Shown here one piece after another: positions 1-10,335 of a stretch of 64,000 bases of DNA (its first letter is position 1; the number at the start of each line of letters is the position of its first letter). Source of the stretch: Stenocarpella maydis (lineage: Eukaryota > Ascomycota > Sordariomycetes > Diaporthales > Diaporthaceae); contig NQMI01000012.1 of NCBI GenBank assembly GCA_002270565.1, positions 608,411-672,410 on the forward strand, read 5' to 3'. Below the pieces are notes generated by a model. It had not been told where the DNA came from. It saw only the letters and a program-made list of their open reading frames with translations, and did not search any database. The translations under genes were made by a program, and so were the position numbers.

Positions 1-3
1 GAA

Positions 4-2854
4 ATGGCAAAATTCAAGGTAATCTCAATTCAGCTAACCAAACCATTTCTACACCCACATTTTCTGACTTTTGCAGGGCCGCGGAGGCAGAGGCGGAGGC
101 AGAGGCGGCGGTAGAGGTGGTGGCCGTGGTGGTGGCAAGCGGGAGAACCGTGAAAACCGTTACCGCCCAGACATCACCAAGGAACACGAGAAGATGGAGA
201 ACTACTACAACGAGTTGCTCGAGCTGAAAGATGAGGAGAAGGCGCAGTTCTGGGACGCACTCCGTCGGGAGCTGCCTAACAGCTTCAGATTCTGCGGCTC
301 GAAGGGGTAGGTACCATCGCATAGCCATTTCTAGTGCGCAACAAGACTGACGTGATCGTCCTGCAGGCATGCGCTCACCGTCAAGCGACTCCTCGAAAAA
401 CGATATGTCCCCGAGATCGTCGAGATGACAAACTACGACGGCATGCCAGTCGAGGCTCCCCAGCCTGTGCCCTGGTACCCCGACAATCTGGCATGGTGGA
501 TGACGACTCCCAAGAATGTCATTCGCCGCTACCCGCCATTCGCAAAGTTCCAGAAGTTCCTAGTGTCGGAGACCAGTGTTGGAAATATCAGTCGCCAGGA
601 GGTCGTCAGCATGATCCCTCCGCTGCTCCTGGACGTCAAGCCCGGCCATGTCGTTCTTGATCTATGCGCTGCCCCTGGAAGCAAGGCCGCTCAGCTTCTG
701 GAGATGATCCACCAGGGAGAAGAGGGCCGTATACTCAAGGCCTTGCAGATCCACGCGAACGAGGATGGCCGCGAGGTTCCCGCATACCCCGGCCTCGACG
801 CCGTCGATATGGAAGTCGATCCGAAAGATGACGGACGTGCTACCGGCCTCCTGATCGCAAACGACATGGACTACAAGCGCAGCCACCTTTTGATCCACCA
901 GCTGAAGCGTCTCTCCTCGCCCAACATGATCGTTACCAACCACGACGCAACGTTGTTTCCCTCGCTGCAGCTTCCACCTAAAGATTCTACACAGGTTCAA
1001 TACCTCAAGTTCGATCGCATCCTGGCTGATGTGCCCTGCTCTGGAGATGGCACATTGCGGAAGAATGTCAACCTCTGGAAGGACTGGATCCCTGGAAATG
1101 CCCTGGGCCTGCATCAGACTCAGGTGAGGATCCTCGTCCGTGCCCTGCAGATGCTCAAGCCTGGCGGCAGGGTTGTCTACTCGACCTGCAGCATGAACCC
1201 TGTCGAGAACGAGTCCGTCATTGCGGCGGCTATTGAGCGCTGTGGCCACGAGAACGTCGAGATTCTGGACTGCAGCAACGAGCTCCCTGGTCTGCAGCGT
1301 GTGCCCGGAATGACGAAATGGAAAGTGATGGACAAGGCCGGCCGCATATGGAACGACTGGAAGGAGGTTGAAGAATGGGTTGAGAAAGAGAGCAAGGACG
1401 GTCTCATTCCTGGGAAGCTGGTGCCAACTATGTTCCCACGCAGACAGGACGAGGACACTCCCGCAGTTCCGTTGGAGAAGTGTATCAGGGTGTATGCGCA
1501 CCAGCAGGACACCGGAGGATTCTTCATCACCGCATTGCACAAGAAGAAGGAGTTCAAGGCCAAGCCTGAGAATTGGATGTTAGCAAGCAAGACGTCAGAC
1601 TCAGCTGTGGCCCAAGAAAGCGAGCCGCAACCAGAGGATGGCGCAGCAGCGGCAGCCGCCCTCGTCAAGGCTGAGGAGGAGGGGGCCACTGTACGCAAGG
1701 CCGAGTCTGCGCAGCCTGCAGATACGAATACGGAGGAGGATGTGGACATCAAGACCGAAGGGCATGTGCACCTCAGCGCTGGGGAGAGCAGCCCCTTGAA
1801 GCGGGCCCATCCAGATGACGGCGACGCACAGCCCGAGGCGAAGCGTCAACAAACAGAATCTGCACAAGCGCAGTCGGACGTGCCACCTACGGGCTACTAC
1901 GACGGCGAGAAGGAGGAGCAGCCTCCTGTCGAGCACAAAGATACGGCCGAGCAGCACAAGCAGGAGAATGGCGACGCAACTCGGCAGAAAGAACAGACCA
2001 CGTCTGACGGCTACGGCGACAAGGCTGCTAAGAAAGAGAACAAGCAACCGTTTGAGGAGCCATTCAAGTTCCTTTCACCAGACAACCCCGTTATCAAGAG
2101 CGTGCAAGAGTTCTACAAGATCTCGCCCCGCTTCCCGACAGACCGTTACATGGTCCGTAATGCCATGGGCGAGCCTGCCAAGACCGTCTACTACACCAGC
2201 GCTCTTGTGCGGGACGTCCTCACCGCCAACGAGGGCCGGTCAACAAAGTTTGTCCACGGCGGCGTCAAGATGTTTATGAAACAGGATGCCCCCTCCGCCG
2301 AGGTGTGCAGGTGGCGCATCCAGAGCGAGGGCCTCCCGATCCTGCAGGGATATGTCGGCCAGGAGCGCGTCGTCGTGCTCCGCAACAAGGAGACTCTGCG
2401 AAAGCTCCTGATCGAGATGTTCCCGCGGATCGGGGATGGTGAGTGGCAGAAGCTGGATGAGATAGGCGAGCGGGTTCGTGACGCGGGCATGGGCTGCCTC
2501 GTGCTGCGGATCGAGCCGGATGGCTCCGATGAGGACTTCAGCGAGAGGATGGCACTTCCCCTGTGGAAGAGCTTCCACTCCCTCAACCTCATGCTGCCCA
2601 AGGAGGACCGCAGCGCCATGCTGCTGAGGATATACAACGACACCACACCCCTCGTGAACAGCATCCTCAAGAGGGACCAAAAGGCAGCTGAGAACAAGGC
2701 CGAGGGCGAGAAGGGCGTCGAGGCGGAGACTGAGGTCGCTGTTGAGGCAACTACCGAGGGCGAAGCAGCTGCTGAGACCGAACCGGCAGGCGATGACGAC
2801 GGAGCCCCTGTGGACGCCATGGAAGAGGACACCTCATCAGCTCCGGTAGCCTAG
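4..2854 (+). CDS. NCL1: tRNA (cytosine-5-)-methyltransferase, NCL1/Trm4 (NSUN2) family
   Basis: This enzyme transfers a methyl group from SAM to C5 of cytosines in tRNA, usually in the nucleus. I read three exons, 4-18, 77-306 and 367-2854, which give about 910 residues. Introns 19-76 and 307-366 have GT-AG ends, and removing them restores the frame. The N-terminus is an RGG/GGR-rich tract from residue 6. The SAM-binding motif with LDLCAAPGSK lies near residues 179-189. Motif IV (DVPCSGDG, Cys about 306) and motif VI (STCSMNP, nucleophile Cys about 356) are both present. A long E/K/Q-rich insert of about 200 residues follows the catalytic core. A conserved C-terminal domain comes next, and an acidic tail ends the protein. 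The five-codon first exon sits at the window edge, so the true start could lie upstream. The family call is secure; only the first exon is uncertain. Confidence 0.92.
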
Positions 2855-3493
2855 GCGGGCCCCCAACCCCTGCGGTTGTCAGTTCTTCAGCAACGCGAAG
2901 GGCACTTGAGGCTGTTGTGGACTAGTTTCGGAAACGGCGTTTTTGAATTCAGAGGTAGAAAAGTTTTGAGAGAATCAAAGGCAATTTTTCCCTTGGCGTG
3001 GAGCAAGCTGGTTCGTGTGAAACTCGAACCAAAAGAGCCGCTGGATGTCGCACTTGACTTCCAGCGCATGGGAGCTTGCACTGGTGGTTGACTGGCATTC
3101 GTGGCCTGTGACCTGTGACCTGTGTGCTCCAGAATGTGAGATGATAGGTAGGTGAGGTTTAATGTGGCTAATTCAACCCTCGGAGGCAGCCGCGCAGGTC
3201 CTCCTAGCCAGAGTGCAGCGAGATCGCCGTGTGTGTGTGTCTTTCCGTAGGCACCACCTGTAGTATACGGTCTCCCTATTATAATAGGCCGAGTAACAGG
3301 AAACTCCTTCGTCCTTTAGAACATGCGATCATCAGCTACAGATATACTCGGCCATCCCCATATGATCGAGTGGGCTGAATGAAATATATTGGAGTGAGTC
3401 CTATGAAAACTCTAACTGCATTCAAAAACAGAACCACCCACGAGAATAAACCACCCCACCAGGGTGTGACCCTAGAAATATAACGAAAACTCC
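2855..3493. other. Convergent intergenic interval
   Basis: This is the shared 3' flank of NCL1 (+) and the SDR gene (-). It contains a short direct duplication of the word gacctgt near 3109-3122 and a TG run near 3231-3240. No coding sequence or RNA gene is visible. Confidence 0.6.
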
Positions 3494-4788
3494 TCAGTAG
3501 CCACCAATGAACCCCCCGTGGGAGTCGTAAATGCTCCCAGTCCCATAAGAGAGCTTGTCGTCAGCCAGCGTCACATACACGGGCGCAATCTCGGCTGGCT
3601 GCTGCACCCTGCCGATAGGCTCCACGAGGGGGATCTGCGCGGTCAGGTCCTCGAGGGTGATGCCCCCGAAGACGAGAAGCGGCGTGTACGTGTAGCCCGG
3701 CGCGACGCCGTTGATGCGGATTCCCTGCTTTATAATCTCGGCCGATGCGCCGTTGATAAAACTCCGCAGCGCGGCCTTGGAGGCGGCGTAGGCGACCGAG
3801 CCCTGGATCGGGATCAGGCCTGCAACCGAGTCGGTGATGACGATTGAGGACCCCGGGGGCAGGAGCGGCAGGGCGGCCTGGATGATGTCTGGTTCCTGTC
3901 AGCCGCACCTCTCCGGGTTCCAAGGTGATACGGTCTGGGGACATTTCGAGACACAGGGGCCGCGCAGTCGCAGCAGGAGGAGGATGGTACTCACGGAAGC
4001 TCGCGTAGAAGTTGACCTTCATAATGTCGTCGAGGCTCTCCAGGGACAGCTGGGGAAACGGTTCAACCTGACCGGTGGTGCTGTTGTTTCGCTATGATCA
4101 GTGCCAGCTGCGGCAGGATAGCAATCGTAAGGATGGTGACAAAATGTATCTAAACGTACCCAGCGTTGCTAACGATGAGATCAAGGGCTCCCAGCTTCTT
4201 GTGGGCCGAATGGACGAGCGCATGGCAGAACCTCTGGCTTCTCAGATCCCCAGGGATCCGGACAAGATCATGCTCGACGCACGAGTCCTTTCGCAAGAAG
4301 TCCTCCAGAGCCTGTGCGTCGGGCTCCTCTTCGGGGAGATAGTTGATGGCGACTTTGGCACCCTCCCTAGCCAAGGCGACTGTAGTCCCGAGGATCAGCT
4401 TTCGAAGTTGTGAGAGAACAAGGGGGTCGTGCAGAAGCAATATGACTCCAGCGCAGATGCCCTTGACCATTGCTTCCACCACGGACAGAAGATAGCCAAC
4501 AAGACAGCCGGTATGTGTCTCATGAGACCAGGTGAACTGGAAATAGTCCCGCTACTTACTGACCACTGCGCGACCTATCCCCGAGTCGCCACCAGTGACA
4601 AGGGCATGCCTGCCCTTGAGGTGCCCGCTGGCCACGTAGCTCTCTTCGCCACAGTCCGGAGGGTGTTTGAAGCTGGTCTGTAGGATTTGCCTTGGGAAGT
4701 TGTTTGGGGGCAATTCGAACCTGAAGTCCTCATATCGGGTCAGAGGGTTGATGAGCTTATGCTTTTGCTGTTGCTGGATGGAACCCAT
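3494..4788 (-). CDS. NAD(P)-dependent short-chain dehydrogenase/reductase, YghA/YhdF-like
   Basis: A classical SDR oxidoreductase whose substrate cannot be told from sequence. Four exons on the minus strand, 4788-4560, 4379-4160, 4080-3995 and 3888-3494, sum to 930 nt (309 residues). The introns are 180, 79 and 106 nt, all GT-AG. The cofactor motif TGGDSGIG is at residues 65-72 and a Rossmann strand with SNAG follows. The catalytic Ser is about 199, with Tyr212 and Lys216 in YAASK. The N-terminal extension of about 55 residues, ending in GEESYVASG and LKGR, is typical of the bacterial-like YghA/YhdF subgroup and argues for the start at 4788. The first intron is long for this genome, so its ends are the least certain. 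A second, decayed SDR lies about 1.3 kb upstream. Confidence 0.9.
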
Positions 4789-6112
4789 GATGCGTGTCTG
4801 GCTGTCCTGAAGTAATAGATAAGACTGGGATCAACGGGGCAAGAATTTGATGAATGTGTAGGTATATAAGGAGCCATGAACTCTCAGTCTAGCTATCCAG
4901 CAGTCCCCTTTTATACATTTGCATCAGCTAACATGAAGCCATACAAGTTTCCTGGAATCAATTACCAATGTCTCCGTCACAAGGCAATCCTATAGCGCAT
5001 CCTGAGTTCTGTCTACGACCAAATCGGGTGCTTAGTCCTTTTCATGATGGCAACTTAAACGTGGTTCATGTCAGCCTCGAGCCTTGGCCATTTGGCTGGT
5101 AGCCTTGCATGTGGATCACTTATAGGCACGCCTTAGTTAGACAGGGGCTTTTTGGAGGGACGAAGCCTCGCTCGTAGTCCAATGAGAACGTCGGCTGCGC
5201 TTCTGGGGAGCAGCTGTATGTTCAATTGGCTAGTCGTAAGAGATCCACTCGAGTGATCCTGTTGTGTGGCTGCAGGGACTTTATGTTAGCTCAGGAATCG
5301 ATGGATTCCTTGGTGCTTGACTAGAACCTCCATGTGCGATTTGCTGACGGTCTTTGCTTGAGCTTGTGCCAAAATAAGCATAAAACCTCACGTCAATGAC
5401 AGAAGGCAACAAGGCCAGAAATACCCATGAAGTCTTCGCAATGATCACTAAGGACTGATAAATTTCTAGCTATTAGAATTATACCATGAGAAGAGCTCTG
5501 TGACGTCACTTATGCTTGATTCTTACCTGATATGTGGAATACTTCATCTCACCCGCAGTCACGAGGGCTGTATGGATTAGCGCAAAACACATGCCAGAAA
5601 CAGCCTCCCAGAAGACCCAGGCATACAAATCGGCAGTAAGAAGCTATATCCCTGACTCTAGTTATGTCCAAGAACTCAAATGGATTGGCAACTTGACCAT
5701 GCTATTAGACTGAGTGTGAGAGCAGCGATGGTAGATGTTTGACTTGAGAATGAGAAGGGCACAGAGCTTTAAGTTCCTGTTCCATTCCTTCTTTAGGGAA
5801 CAAAATCTCCTCGTATGGGTCCTGGACTCGGAAGGGAAGGCTGTTCATAGCCTCTGACTAACGCATCAGCCAGATGAAAGGGAGCCTCCCAGACGAGGTC
5901 AGACATTTCTGAGCTAGAGAGGTAACACGTTTGATACAATGACAAAATCGAAGAGGCTCCCTGAGATAGAGCGGGAATCCATAATTTCGTCCTTGGTGTC
6001 ATGCAAGGCTATTTACGAGGTCGGGCCAAATGCTTGGACCGTTACCGAGACAACTTTACGTGACATGCGCAACTACTAGTAAGTTAGATCATCACTTCGA
6101 GCTTCTGTGGTC
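4789..6112. other. Divergent upstream interval of the SDR gene
   Basis: This holds the SDR promoter and then sequence without a supportable gene. A minus-strand open stretch at 5793-6002 (69 codons) lies downstream of the SDR relic at 6113-6329 and might be further remnant. It lacks the YxxxK signature that would prove it. Nothing else was recognised. Confidence 0.45.
4862..4869 (-). promoter_or_regulatory. Candidate TATA element of the SDR gene
   Basis: On the minus strand the sequence reads ttatatac, about 75 bp before the SDR start codon. The position suits a core promoter if the leader is short. This is a pattern match only, with no transcript evidence. Confidence 0.3.
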
Positions 6113-6329
6113 TCACCTCATACCGGCATTGTTGACGATGAGTACAAAATTCCACATCTTTTGTTCCGTCTCATGGAAGAATTTCTCTCAGGATGTTGAA
6201 ATACCAGCTGTCACATCATTCAAGGGGTGGTTGTTGAGTCCAAAGTGACCCCGCAAAGAGAGGCGACCCAGTCTTAACTGGAGTTGATTGATTCAAAAAA
6301 CGACGCACCTGCCCATTCAGGGCAGCCAT
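6113..6329 (-). pseudogene. Remnant of a short-chain dehydrogenase N-terminal half
   Basis: On the minus strand an ATG at 6329 opens with MAALNGQV, the usual SDR beginning. A possible 5' splice site follows at once. Further on, one frame reads KFFHETEQKMWNFVLIVNNAG (split at 6116-6187) and contains the family's LIVNNAG strand. This frame is cut by a TGA at 6188-6190, and another TGA follows NAGMR at 6113. The glycine-rich cofactor loop between the two pieces and the catalytic YxxxK after them are missing. The relation to SDRs comes from these motifs; decay is inferred from the stops and missing parts. An unusual intron arrangement could explain part of it. Confidence 0.5.
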
Positions 6330-6912
6330 GGTGCTGGCCCGATCATATCGAGATATAATAAATTTCAGAGTTTCTGGTCATCCCCTTACCTCCACATGAG
6401 CCTGCTTGTGGGAGTCACCTTGGGGTGCAGTCAAATGGTAGTATCGCGGTTGATTGTTTCTATCTACAGTGGGCCCCTGACTGGAGTTGAAGTAGGTGCC
6501 CACTGCTGACTAATCAACTATCTATCTAATCAGTGGCTGACTAAGCAATGGTCCCCCATGCGTCTGCCACAATGCTGCCTGTGCTTGGCTCTCAAGCGCT
6601 AACTAGTCCATGGGAAGAACATGCCAGTGGCCCCTCTTCAACAACCTCAGCGCATATACTCAGGTGTGAAATTCTAGCCGGAACTGATGCTTATAGATTT
6701 TATCACTTGGCTTCATAGCGTTTCTCTCAAGATATCAGTTATGGAACAGTGTTTGCGGATTAATAATTCCCCTTAAGAAAGCTGCCGGTAATAACCCAAT
6801 TCGAGCACCTGCTTACATCCCTGCTCCTGACTTTTCCCTTTCCCCCCTCATTCCTGAATCCTGATTTACAAACAGATCTCAGCACCCCTCAGCCCGCACT
6901 GCACCTTCCACC
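6330..6912. other. Promoter interval of the adenosine deaminase gene
   Basis: A pyrimidine-rich leader (near 6826-6912) runs up to the start codon, as often seen in ascomycete promoters. No gene is seen. Confidence 0.5.
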
Positions 6913-8690
6913 ATGCCGACTCCTTTTACCTTACCAGAGGACATCGGTTCCGTTGAAAACTATTTCAAAGCCCGCGAATCATTTGTTAATGCTGAGCGAG
7001 CATTGGGCTACGAAAGTAAGGTAAACAAGTCGGATCTCGAGACACAGGCTCAAGAAGTCGTACAGACACTCAAGAAGTGGGAAGAGTACAACCACCATGG
7101 TGTTCACGTTGACGGCTCCGGCTGCGAAGCCGGCCACCGTTTTCTCCATGGCCTGGAAGCCATCGAAAATAGCAAGCTCTTTGAGATTGCACAGAAGGCG
7201 CCAAAGGGCTCTCTGCTACACTGTCACTTTGATTGCATCTTACCGCCGCAAACATTTCTTGATGACGCAAGGAAGCAGGATCGACTACATATCAAAACCG
7301 ACTGTCCATTGAGTACGGCGGGCTTCTTCGCCTGTGCACTGCCTCAATTCGGTGTACTGCCTCAAGCGGTAGACCTGAGTGAGACAACAAACTTGTTCAG
7401 CAAGGCCTACGTTGCTGGATCGTGGATGAAGTATTCGGAGTTTTTACGCCTGTTCCCTGGAGGCTCGACTAGGGCGGAGGCGTGGCTCATCAGCCAGACG
7501 GTGATTACGTCGGATGATGCATACCACCCGCGTCAGACCGTGGACGGGTGAGTCGAGCAACAATTATGCCCTGTATAGCTGGATTGCTAACTCGCTGCAG
7601 GATTTGGAGAGAATTCATGCGCAGTGCCATGGTTCTGCGGTCCTTGCTTTGCTATGAGACTGCATATAAGAACCATTTCAGGAGGATCCTTTGGAGGTTT
7701 GCCGAGGATGGCATCTCGTACGCAGAGATACGACTCGCCATGAACTACTTGTTCACTGTTAAGAGCGATGATGGCACACGCGAGTACGGGCACGGTGAGA
7801 TAGTTCAGATGCTGGATGATGTCCTCAAAGAAGAGACACCCAAGATACAAGCGTCAGGGCTCGTATTCTACGGCGTGAAGATTATTTACGCCGTCAACCG
7901 CTCGGCCACCAGAGAAGCCATGAAATGGTGTATGGACAAATGTATTGAACTGAAACAGCAGTTCCCAGACCTGATTTGTGGTATGTGGTAATTTAGCCAT
8001 TCTGCTCTGCAGTTCGCTGACAAGCACGTGGCAGCTTTCGATTTGCAAGGCCAGGAAGATCTTGGACATCCACTCACACACTGGGTTCCGGAACTGCTTG
8101 AAATGCGAGCCAAGATCCGGAAGCTGGGCCTCGACCTGCCCTTTATCTTCCACGCAGGCGAGACTCTCGATCATGGAGGCGACACGGACTCGAACCTCTT
8201 CGACGCCATTCTCCTGGGCACCAAGCGGATTGGACATGGTTTTAGTCTCGTCAAGCACCCGCTGTTGATGCAGCTTTGTAAAGAAAGAAACATCGCGATC
8301 GAGACCTGTCCAATATCCAATGAGGTCCTGGGGCTCTGCCCAACAACCAAGGCACATCACCTCCCTGTTTTGTTGTCGAATTGTGTCCCTTGCACTATTA
8401 ATAGCGATGATCCTGGGTCCTGGGGGTCTGTCTTCCCGCTAGAGTTTCCGGCCCCCGTGACGTGATGCATGAAGCTTACATTCAATAGGGCGAGTGTTCT
8501 ATCGCACGACTTCTACCAAGCCCTTGTGGGAACAAACAACTTGTCGCTGCTTGGATTGCGGGTCATCGCCGAGTGGAGTATTGAGCATAGCTGCATGAGC
8601 CCGCAGATGCGAGAGAGAGCATCCGGGGATTTCGAGGGGGCCTGGATCAGATTTTGCCAGTGGATCATCGATACTCACCGGCAAAAATAG
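6913..8690 (+). CDS. ADGF/ADA2-type adenosine deaminase
   Basis: A zinc-dependent deaminase predicted to convert adenosine to inosine (family assignment). Exons 6913-7547, 7601-7980, 8035-8425 and 8489-8690 sum to 1608 nt (535 residues). The introns are 53, 54 and 63 nt. Four catalytic blocks of the metal-dependent deaminases are present in order: the LHCHFD metal site near residue 103; FHAGET with His378; RIGHGFS with His406; and NSDDPGS with the Asp pair near 463-464. CPISNEVLG lies between the last two. The C-terminal SHDFYQAL segment is characteristic of the ADGF branch. The N-terminus has no hydrophobic signal peptide, unlike animal ADGF/ADA2, so a cytosolic or unconventionally secreted enzyme is likely. 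The substrate is inferred from family. Confidence 0.88.
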
Positions 8691-8890
8691 AAAGAACCAA
8701 GTCTCGAGCGGTCTCAGGAGTTCAACACGGAACAGGAAACATGAGATGGGCATGAAAAGAAGCAAGTATAAAGATATCTATCTCAATTTTCAACACCGGG
8801 ATGGATTGAATGGTGCAATCAGGTTTAGATCGCATATTTAGGCGGAATATTGATTCAAGGCCGGCTGCTGAGCTCTGATATGTAGGTGAC

Positions 8891-9516
8891 CTATTCCAGT
8901 TCCGCCTGAGACTCAAGTTCCGGGTCAGTTGCCCCAGGAGCCCGAGAATGGTCCACATATTCTGACAGCAAAAACGGCTCCACGCCCATAGCAAGTTTCA
9001 CCGACTCGTGAAGAAGGCAAGTAAAGAACTCATGCAGTAGAAAAAGCCCGGGAATTCGATCCTGGTTCGAAGCTGGCCTACCCTTGTAGGTCCGAAAGGC
9101 AGTGAACGGACTCTCGACGCCGACGGCTGCTAGTCGATTATACGGGCATGTCCTATCTGGGTCCAAGTCCGGCGAAGGCACCACCAGATTAAATGTGATG
9201 GAGGCGGTCGCAATTTCGTCGTCGACGTCGGCTCTGACATGGGCGATCTTGCGCTGCCCCTCGTTTGTATTGCAATAAAGCCATGTACTGGGGCCATCGA
9301 ATAAATGGTAAGCCGTCGACCCGTTTTGGGATCAGGTTGACAGCCCAATTCGTAACGTCGGGGCGCATGTTGCGATGAAGTGGCCAGGCTGCGGCCGTAG
9401 GAAAGATCCATTGAATGCTCGTCTTCGATGCTGAGTGTCACGATATGTGAGGCGTGGAAAAAGCAAAGGTCCTTAAAATTATCTTCGGATACTGTACCCG
9501 TGCTGAAACTAGCCAC
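8891..9516 (-). pseudogene. Unrecognised coding remnant with a frame change
   Basis: Two minus-strand frames each carry protein-like sequence and meet near 9330-9370. The upstream frame (to about 9516) includes VSEDNFKDLCFFHASHIVTL. The downstream frame (about 9330 to 8891) includes GPSTWLYCNTNEGQ, DEIATASITFNLVVPSPD and HEFFTCLLHESVKLAMG. No splice pair I could find joins them cleanly, and no start codon lies at the upstream end (an in-frame TAA sits just above). I do not recognise the family. It could be the 3' part of a decayed gene or a gene with an undetected intron. It is convergent with the deaminase. Confidence 0.35.
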
Positions 9517-10335
9517 CAGTTCCCCGTCTTAGCGTTTCATATTGAGTTTTTGTCTTGAAAGCCTCTACCTTACCCCTTCCTTTCTACCCCCTCCAGAAAA
9601 GACTGGATGGGGCGGAATAGTAACCGCATTAAAAACGGAACCAACTACCTTACTCATTTATTCCAATATTTTGCCTTCTCTCAGGTCATTCTCGTTGTCT
9701 GGGCACATACCACACAAAGGCTATCCCGCCACTGGCCGTCCCAGTGGACGAGATTGCGACAAGATATAGTTGGTCATACTCTATAACCCGTTGGCGCAGA
9801 CTGCGATCACGGTATCATTTAACATTGCAGCAAAACATGATGCATTCGGGATGCGTCATCCTAGTTGGACGCAAGCAAGTGCTGACTGATGTGACAGCTC
9901 TGGGTGTGTGGTGCTTCACGACACTACATAATGTCTTGAGGGTAGGGATCTATGTAAGTCAAGCTTTTACGGACAATCCCGTCTTGAGTATATAAGTCGC
10001 TGTGGGAACACAGTGTGGGTAGGGGTGGCGGTGGCGATTATAGCCCCAACTCCAGAGTTTATGATGCTCTTGGGCATGGTACTTTGACATATCACCTTGA
10101 ATAGGGGCGCCTGGAGGTATTAATGTTTTATTTGTGTGCTTGAGATATCACGGGGCTGGGTACTTAAGTAGATACCTCTTGTGCAACACGACAGACCATT
10201 TCAGCGAATGCTACCTAGATATTACTCGCCAGATCATCCTCACCACAGGATCGGGGGTTGCCGGTTATCAATGTCTGCGGTTTCATGTAGCTTGGAACTA
10301 TGTCAGCCGGCACGTCAGCCGAGCTGCATTGATCT
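9517..10335. other. Intergenic interval before the HET gene 3' end
   Basis: No coding sequence, RNA gene or ordered repeat was recognised here. Confidence 0.5.

Noticed and set aside
662..1540. 292-codon minus-strand frame
   Set aside because: Antisense to NCL1, whose catalytic motifs fix the coding strand.
9060..9075. tRNA-like B-box word (ggttcgaagc)
   Set aside because: The last bases do not fit the B-box consensus, and no A-box or cloverleaf was found upstream. No tRNA gene is supportable anywhere in the window.
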